64,000 nt of DNA from Rhabdaerophilum calidifontis. Its GTDB lineage: Bacteria; Pseudomonadota; Alphaproteobacteria; Rhizobiales; Beijerinckiaceae. Made by a program: the position numbers and the translations under genes. A model generated the notes under the pieces. It was not told where the DNA came from. It searched no databases and saw nothing but the letters and a program-made list of their open reading frames with translations. The stretch spans positions 310,001-374,000 of the forward strand of contig NZ_VTRS01000001.1 in the NCBI RefSeq assembly GCF_008641065.1, written 5' to 3'. This document shows positions 59,205-64,000 of this stretch, in pieces (positions within the stretch are counted from its first letter, which is position 1; every line of letters begins with the position of its first letter).

Positions 59205-59972
59205 ATGCTCGTTCTCCGATCGATCCTGTTCCAGGCCGCCTTCTATGCGAATTGCACGCTGTGGTTCCTCGCCGCGATGCTCGCCTGGCCGCTGCCCTCG
59301 CGGTTCATGATCAAGTTCGCCCATGGCTGGGCGCGGACGAGCCTCTGGCTGCACCGCGCGATCACCGGCGCGCCGGTCGAGTTCCGCGGGGTCGAGCGGA
59401 TCCCGAAGGGCGCCTGCCTCGTGGCGGCGAAGCATCATTCCGCCTGGGAGACGATGGCGCTCGCCTATCATGTCGAATTGCCGACCTATATTCTCAAGCG
59501 CGAATTGCTGCGTGTGCCGCTGTTCGGCTGGCATCTGATCAAGGCGCGGCAGATCCCGATCGATCGCGGCCAGCGGGTGGCGGCGCTCGCCAAGATGATG
59601 GTGCACGCCAAGGCCGCGATTGCAGAGGGGCGGCAGATCATCATCTTTCCCGAAGGCACGCGCCGCAAGGTGGGGGCGCCGCCGGATTACAAATACGGCG
59701 TCGCCCGGCTCTATGCCGCGCTTGGGGTGCCCTGCCTGCCGGTGGCGATGACGTCGGGCCTCGCCTGGCCGCGCAACACGCTGCTGCATTATCCGCGGCC
59801 GATCCTCGTCGAATTTCTCGACCCGATCCCTCCCGGGCTCGACCCCGACCAGTTTTTCGCCCGGCTCCAGGAGACCATCGAGACCAATACCAATCGGCTG
59901 CTCGCCGAGGCGGGCTACCGGCCGGAGGAATCGGCCTCCCGCAGCGCTGGCGCCAGCCAGGCCAGCGCGTGA
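59205..59972 (+). CDS. plsC: 1-acyl-sn-glycerol-3-phosphate acyltransferase
   Basis: 255 residues. One N-terminal span is followed by the acyltransferase motifs AAKHHSAWETMALA (H-x4-E; the usual D is E, as in many alphaproteobacterial PlsC), PIDRGQ, FPEGTRRKVG and VPCLPVAMTSG. It makes phosphatidate from lysophosphatidate. The ATG at 59205 has GAAGGAA upstream. Its last 58 bp overlap the convergent chaC gene. Confidence 0.92.
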   Translation: MLVLRSILFQAAFYANCTLWFLAAMLAWPLPSRFMIKFAHGWARTSLWLHRAITGAPVEFRGVERIPKGACLVAAKHHSAWETMALAYHVELPTYILKRELLRVPLFGWHLIKARQIPIDRGQRVAALAKMMVHAKAAIAEGRQIIIFPEGTRRKVGAPPDYKYGVARLYAALGVPCLPVAMTSGLAWPRNTLLHYPRPILVEFLDPIPPGLDPDQFFARLQETIETNTNRLLAEAGYRPEESASRSAGASQASA

Positions 59973-60517
59973 TCCTCGATGCCGAGTTCGGCGAGCGCGG
60001 CGAGCGTGTTGAGCACATATTCGCGGCAGGGGCCGCTCTGGCCGTGGCCACGCCGGATGATCGCGACCAGATCCTCGCGGGCGAGCCCGCCGGCATATTG
60101 CCGGTGTCGGCGATCGACGACATAGGCGAGCGCCGGCACGCGCCGCCCGTCCTGGAGACGGATGGGTCGCATCACCTCGCGGTAGACATGCGTGACCATC
60201 TCGCGCTCGGTGAGGTAGGCCCGCGTGGCGGCGGCGTGCTCGGCGGCGACGCGGAAGGCGATGCCGTGACATGAGCCGCCATGATCGAGCCCGAGCACCA
60301 GGCCGGGTGTTTCCGGCGTGCCGCGATAGCGGGTCGAATAGACGCAGAGTGCCCGATGCACGCCCTTCAGCAAGGCCGGCACCCGCTCGACATAGGCGAA
60401 GCCGGGCCGCCACATCAGCGAGCCGTAGCCGAATACCCAGAATTCCTCCGCGGCGGGCGGCGGCCCGGCCTGCGGGGACGAGATTGACGGCGAGGGAAGC
60501 GGCACGGTATCCGACAT
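59915..60517 (-). CDS. chaC: gamma-glutamylcyclotransferase ChaC
   Basis: 200 residues. The FGYGSLMWRPGF loop, the YRGTPETPGLVLGLD stretch and AFRV, REMVTHVYREV are ChaC signatures; the catalytic glutamate lies in the ERE segment. It breaks glutathione to 5-oxoproline and Cys-Gly. A Pro/Ser-rich 25-residue N-terminal extension precedes the fold. The ATG at 60517 is used; the longer frame is antisense to the DUF2125 gene. 46 bp separate it from that divergent gene. Confidence 0.92.
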   Translation of the reverse strand: MSDTVPLPSPSISSPQAGPPPAAEEFWVFGYGSLMWRPGFAYVERVPALLKGVHRALCVYSTRYRGTPETPGLVLGLDHGGSCHGIAFRVAAEHAAATRAYLTEREMVTHVYREVMRPIRLQDGRRVPALAYVVDRRHRQYAGGLAREDLVAIIRRGHGQSGPCREYVLNTLAALAELGIEDHALAWLAPALREADSSGR

Positions 60518-60562
60518 GACGGCGCATCGCCCGCAAGGATCAGGCCAAGGCGGAGTACACCA

Positions 60563-61594
60563 ATGACCGATGGGGATGCAACGCCGCACCCGGCGCGAAA
60601 GCCGCTGCGCCGCATCGGCCTCTACGCGCCCTTCGCCCTGCTGGTGGTGGTCTCGCTCGCCTGGATCGCCGCCTGGGTCTACGGCGCGCGGCGTGTCGAC
60701 CGGTTCGCCGACGCCTTCGTCGCGCGCGAAGCCGAGCGCGGCCGCGACTGGCTCTGCCCCGACCGGCGGGTCGGCGGCTTCCCGTTCCGGATCGAACTCT
60801 CCTGCACCCGGCCGCAGCTGGTGATGCGCGGGCAGGACGGACTCAGGAACGAGATGCGGCTCGGCGGCTTGATTCTCCATGCCCGGCTTGCCGCGCCGGA
60901 GCATGTGATCGCGACTTTCACCGGCCCCTTCACGAGCACGCTACGCCAGGGCGACGGCGACCTGAACTGGAAGAGCGCGCGGGCGAGTTTCCGCCTCGGC
61001 AGCGGCGCGATCGGCGAGATGTCGTTCGAGATGCTGGAGCCGCGCCTTTCCTTCGGCTTCGGTGAGCAGCGCCCGATGAAGGCGGCTGCGCGCGCGGTGC
61101 AATTCCATCTCCGTCCCTCGCCGGGAGATGGGGCGGGCACGGATTTCGCCGGCCTCGTCTCGGACCTCGCGGTTGCGCCGCTCGACGAATTGACGGGCAC
61201 GCCGGATCCGCTGCGCCTGGAGATCCAGGCGCGGGCGCCGGGCTTGCTGGTCGATCCGGCACGGCGCTGGCACGCGGTGCTCGATGAATGGCGCCAGCGC
61301 GGCAACCGGGCGCGCGTTCTGGTCCTCAAGGCGGAGAAGGGAGCGGCGAATATCGATCTGGCGGGCGAGATCGGCCTCGACGCGGCGCATCGGCTCGAGG
61401 GCAATCTCCAGGGCCGCGCGCGTGGGCTCGAGGCGCTGACGAGCCGCTTCGCCCGGCGCGGCGGGCTCGATGTCGGCGGCATTCTCGGCCGGCTCGGCGG
61501 CGGCGGACAGGGGATCCCGGTCGTGCTCGCCTTCCAGGACGGTGTGTTGCGTTACGGCCCGTTCCCGATCGCGACGCTGGCGCCGCTCTACTGA
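60563..61594 (+). CDS. DUF2125 family membrane-anchored protein
   Basis: 343 residues. One N-terminal span (LYAPFALLVVVSLAWIAAWVYGARRV) then a periplasmic beta-rich domain with the DUF2125 signature DRRVGGFPFRIELSC and a C-terminal GQGIPVVLAFQDGVLRYGPFPIATLAPLY. Function unknown; the fold resembles lipid-handling AsmA-like proteins in strand pattern, which is only a guess. Convergent with tyrC, overlapping by 7 bp. Confidence 0.85.
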   Translation: MTDGDATPHPARKPLRRIGLYAPFALLVVVSLAWIAAWVYGARRVDRFADAFVAREAERGRDWLCPDRRVGGFPFRIELSCTRPQLVMRGQDGLRNEMRLGGLILHARLAAPEHVIATFTGPFTSTLRQGDGDLNWKSARASFRLGSGAIGEMSFEMLEPRLSFGFGEQRPMKAAARAVQFHLRPSPGDGAGTDFAGLVSDLAVAPLDELTGTPDPLRLEIQARAPGLLVDPARRWHAVLDEWRQRGNRARVLVLKAEKGAANIDLAGEIGLDAAHRLEGNLQGRARGLEALTSRFARRGGLDVGGILGRLGGGGQGIPVVLAFQDGVLRYGPFPIATLAPLY

Positions 61595-62529
61595 GCCTCG
61601 TCGGGGGGCGGCGGCAACGCGCCGTGCGGGCGGCCGAAATCGGGTGCCGCGGTTTCCTGCCCCGAGGCGATGATGCCGCGCCGGATCGCGCGCGTGCGGG
61701 TGAAGAGCGCGTGCAATCCGTCGCCGTCGCCCCAGCGGATCATGCGCTGGAGCGCCAGCAGATCCTCGTTGAAGCGGCCGAGCATTTCGAGCACTGCCTC
61801 CCGGTTGGTGAGAAACACATCCCGCCACATCGTCGGATCGGAGGCGGCGATGCGCGTGAAATCGCGGAAGCCGCCGGCGGAGAACTTGATCACCTCACTC
61901 TGGGTGACCCTCTCCATATCCGCGGCGGTGCCGACGATGTTGTAGGCGATGAGATGGGGCACATGCGAGGTGATGGCGAGGACGAGATCGTGATGATCCG
62001 GCGTCATGATCTCGACATTGGCGCCGAGCGCCTCCCAGAACCGCCGTATCCGCGCGATCGCCGCCGGATCGGTGCCTTCCGGCGGGGTGAGGATCGACCA
62101 GCGCCGGACGAAGAGTTCCGCGAAACCGGCATCGGGGCCGGAATGCTCGGTGCCCGCCACCGGATGCGCGGGCACGAAATGCACGCCCTCCGGCAGATGC
62201 GGCGCGACATCGCGCACCACGGCACCCTTGACCGAGCCGACATCGGAAACGAGCGCGCCGGCCGCGAGATGCGGCCCGATCAGCGCCGCAAGCGCCGCAT
62301 TCGCCATCACGGGCACGCAGAGGATGACGCAATCCGCATCGCGGACCCCTTGGGCGGCGTCGGTCGTCGCCGTATCGGCGATGCCGAGTTCCACGACGCG
62401 CTCGATCACCCCCCGGTCGCGATCGATGGCGACGATCGTGCCGGCGCAGCCGGCCTTGCGTGCGGCGCGCGCGATCGACGAGCCGATCAGCCCCATGCCG
62501 ATGATCGCGAGCCGGTCGAAGCCCGGCAT
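61588..62529 (-). CDS. tyrC: prephenate/arogenate dehydrogenase
   Basis: 313 residues. NAD(P) Rossmann motif IGMGLIGSSIARAARKAG, then CVPVMAN and DVGSVKGAVV; the catalytic His lies in HPVAGTEHSGPDAG. It oxidises prephenate or arogenate in tyrosine synthesis. Its ATG shares one base with the hisC stop (TGATG). The pair hisC-tyrC suggests HisC may also transaminate aromatic precursors. Confidence 0.93.
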   Translation of the reverse strand: MPGFDRLAIIGMGLIGSSIARAARKAGCAGTIVAIDRDRGVIERVVELGIADTATTDAAQGVRDADCVILCVPVMANAALAALIGPHLAAGALVSDVGSVKGAVVRDVAPHLPEGVHFVPAHPVAGTEHSGPDAGFAELFVRRWSILTPPEGTDPAAIARIRRFWEALGANVEIMTPDHHDLVLAITSHVPHLIAYNIVGTAADMERVTQSEVIKFSAGGFRDFTRIAASDPTMWRDVFLTNREAVLEMLGRFNEDLLALQRMIRWGDGDGLHALFTRTRAIRRGIIASGQETAAPDFGRPHGALPPPPDEAQ

Positions 62530-63725
62530 CAGGGCAAGGCCTTGCCGAGCAGGGCGAGCGCGCGTTCGAGAACCGCGTCGAAGGCGGTCTCGCTGCCGGC
62601 GGCCACCGGGTGGAGATGGACGTCCGGGGCGGTCTTGTCGCCGAGGAACAGCGCCAGCCCCTCGATCACGGCGGCATTGGCGGCCTCGGAGCCGATGGTC
62701 AGCCGCAGCGCGTTCGGCAGGCCATAGGCTTCCATGCGCCGGAGGATCACGCCGCGCTCGGTCAGGAAGGCGTCGGCATCCGGCGCGCGGCGGCCGTCGG
62801 CGTCCGGGAAATGGATCAGCAGGAAATTGCCGACCGAGGGCGTGACGACGAGGCCCAGCGCTTGAAGCGCGGCGGTCATCCGGCCGAGCCAGAGCGCGTT
62901 GTGGGCGACGGCGCGCTCCTCATGCGCGCGATCCTCCATTGCGGCGATGCCGGCGGCGATCGCCGGCGCGCTGACATTGAACGGCCCGCGGATGCGGTTG
63001 AGGATGTCGACGATCGCCGGCGGGCCGTAGAGCCAGCCGATCCGCAGCCCGGCAAGGCCGTGGATCTTCGAGAAGGTCCGGGTCATCACGACATTGTCGC
63101 TCGTCGCGACGAGTTCGAGTCCCGAGGCATAATCGTTGCGGCGGACATATTCGGCATAGGCGGCGTCGAGCACCAGCAGGACATGCGGGGGCAGCCCGGC
63201 ATGGAGCCGCTTCACCGCCTCGAACGGGAGATAGGTTCCCGTCGGGTTGTTGGGGTTGGCGAGAAAGACGATTCGGGTCCGCGGGGTGATCGCGGCGAGC
63301 AGGGCATCGACATCGGCGGTGAGACCGGTCTCCTTGGCGATGACGGGTGTTGCGCCGGCGGCGAGGATCGCGATCCGGTAGACGAGGAAACCATGCTCGC
63401 TGTAGACGCCTTCGTCGCCGGCACCGAGATAGGCATTGGCGACGAGCGAGAGCAATTCGTCCGAGCCGGCGCCGCAGAGGATCCGCGCGGGATCGAGCCC
63501 GTAGCGGCCGGCGATGGCGGCGCGGAGCCGTTCGGCCGAGCCGTCCGGATAGCGTTCGAGATGCGTGGCCGCGTCGCGATAGGCGGTGATGGCGGCGGGC
63601 GAAGGGCCGAGCGGGGTCTCGTTCGAGGAGAGCTTGTGGAGCGTGACCCCCGCCGGCGCCTTGGATTTGCCGGGGATATAGGCCTCGATCGCGAGAATGC
63701 CGGGGCGGGGTTGCGGGGCGGGCAC
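62529..63725 (-). CDS. hisC: histidinol-phosphate aminotransferase
   Basis: 398 residues. PLP-binding lysine in [17 protein letters not shown], cofactor-binding [10 protein letters not shown] and the start [15 protein letters not shown] are HisC signatures. It works in histidine synthesis and, in many relatives, in phenylalanine/tyrosine transamination. The start is a GTG at 63725: GGAG lies seven bases upstream on the same strand and the codons above have no family match. Coupled to tyrC. Confidence 0.94.
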   Translation of the reverse strand: MPAPQPRPGILAIEAYIPGKSKAPAGVTLHKLSSNETPLGPSPAAITAYRDAATHLERYPDGSAERLRAAIAGRYGLDPARILCGAGSDELLSLVANAYLGAGDEGVYSEHGFLVYRIAILAAGATPVIAKETGLTADVDALLAAITPRTRIVFLANPNNPTGTYLPFEAVKRLHAGLPPHVLLVLDAAYAEYVRRNDYASGLELVATSDNVVMTRTFSKIHGLAGLRIGWLYGPPAIVDILNRIRGPFNVSAPAIAAGIAAMEDRAHEERAVAHNALWLGRMTAALQALGLVVTPSVGNFLLIHFPDADGRRAPDADAFLTERGVILRRMEAYGLPNALRLTIGSEAANAAVIEGLALFLGDKTAPDVHLHPVAAGSETAFDAVLERALALLGKALP

Positions 63726-63775
63726 GGGCGACTCCGATCTGCCGGAGAAGCCCGCCGGCCCGGGACAAACGATTC

Positions 63776-64000
63776 TCAGTGCGCGATGCGGAAGCGGTGC
63801 GCGTGGCAACCGATCTCGATATAGCGCGTCGGCGCGCATTTCGCCGCATCAAGCGCATCCGTCAATGCCCGGGCGGGGATTTCGGCCGGATGGGCGATGA
63901 GCAGGTTCGCGCCCACCGCATCGCCGGCGCTGGCAACCAGCTCGGCGCCGAGTTCCGCCAGCGCCGCGCCGGCCGGATTGCGCCAGCGCTCGGCGCGCAC
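63776..64000 (-). CDS. unidentified protein, 5' end outside the window
   Basis: The frame is open to the right edge; 74 C-terminal residues are visible ([63 protein letters not shown], ends quoted for orientation). I do not recognise it. Composition is coding-like and it lies 50 bp upstream of hisC in the same direction. In some relatives metX or a methyltransferase lies here, but this tail does not obviously match either. Confidence 0.5.
   Translation of the reverse strand: MRAERWRNPAGAALAELGAELVASAGDAVGANLLIAHPAEIPARALTDALDAAKCAPTRYIEIGCHAHRFRIAH

Overview
The window reads as a single stretch of core chromosome from a high-GC alphaproteobacterium, most like Hyphomicrobiales (Rhizobiales) or a close relative. 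The evidence is gene order and gene type: SUV3-like helicase / S4 protein / fdxA / carD / RpoH-type sigma factor; ccoNOQP-ccoGHIS behind an FNR-type regulator; aroKB-xerD-accA; comF-grxC-nitrilase-DUF1178-ubiG; lysC-ptsP-prfA-prmC-DUF4167-clpB; and cpdR-hpt-zinc ribbon protein-ftsEX-ydcF-plsC. Coding density is very high and many genes overlap at start/stop junctions. I see no insertion sequence, prophage, CRISPR array, rRNA or plasmid feature. One tRNA gene is present, tRNA-Arg(CCU).

Layout. 1-5.9 kb: RNA helicase (5' end outside the window), S4 RNA-binding protein, 7Fe ferredoxin, CarD regulator, RpoH-type sigma factor. 5.9-10.4 kb: M48 lipoprotein protease, a nuclease-like secreted protein whose start is unclear, tRNA-Arg, and a divergent idnD/idnO pair for L-idonate or 5-ketogluconate. 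10.5-19.3 kb: the oxygen-responsive block, an FNR-type [4Fe-4S] regulator followed by the complete cbb3 oxidase operon and its assembly operon. The ccoN promoter carries an FNR box exactly where a class II activator would sit, plus a RegA/PrrA-like palindrome. 19.4-25.5 kb: an MscS channel, a MotA/MotB-type stator pair and an NdvA-like glucan exporter. 25.5-29.5 kb: aroB/aroK, a small membrane protein, xerD, accA. 29.6-36.5 kb: L,D-transpeptidase-fold lipoprotein, secA with a trailing methyltransferase-like gene, a parvulin isomerase, a PAS protein.

36.7-43.3 kb: argJ, mutT, an orphan Flp-type pilin, a methyltransferase divergent from comF, glutaredoxin, a secreted Gly-rich protein, a nitrilase, DUF1178, ubiG. 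43.4-53.1 kb: aspartokinase, EI-Ntr (PtsP), release factor RF1 with its methylase PrmC, DUF4167 protein, ClpB. 53.2-64 kb: EamA transporter, TspO, CpdR-like receiver, Hpt, zinc-ribbon membrane protein, FtsE/FtsX, YdcF, PlsC, ChaC, DUF2125, TyrC, HisC, and a fragment running off the right edge.

Functionally the window joins microaerobic respiration and its redox control, proteostasis (an RpoH-type sigma factor, ClpB, PrfA/PrmC, SecA, PPIase), envelope biogenesis (FtsEX, PlsC, NdvA, L,D-transpeptidase, MscS) and aromatic or amino-acid synthesis (AroKB, TyrC, HisC, ArgJ, LysC).

Nothing here looks like a wholly undescribed multigene system. The points most worth a second look are regulatory architecture (the ccoN promoter, the ccoP/ccoG hairpin, the secA and rpoH palindromes, the carD leader), a nuclease-like gene with no canonical start codon, a transporter whose ribosome-binding site points at the wrong frame, and several orphan genes (Flp pilin, stator pair, Gly-rich secreted protein).
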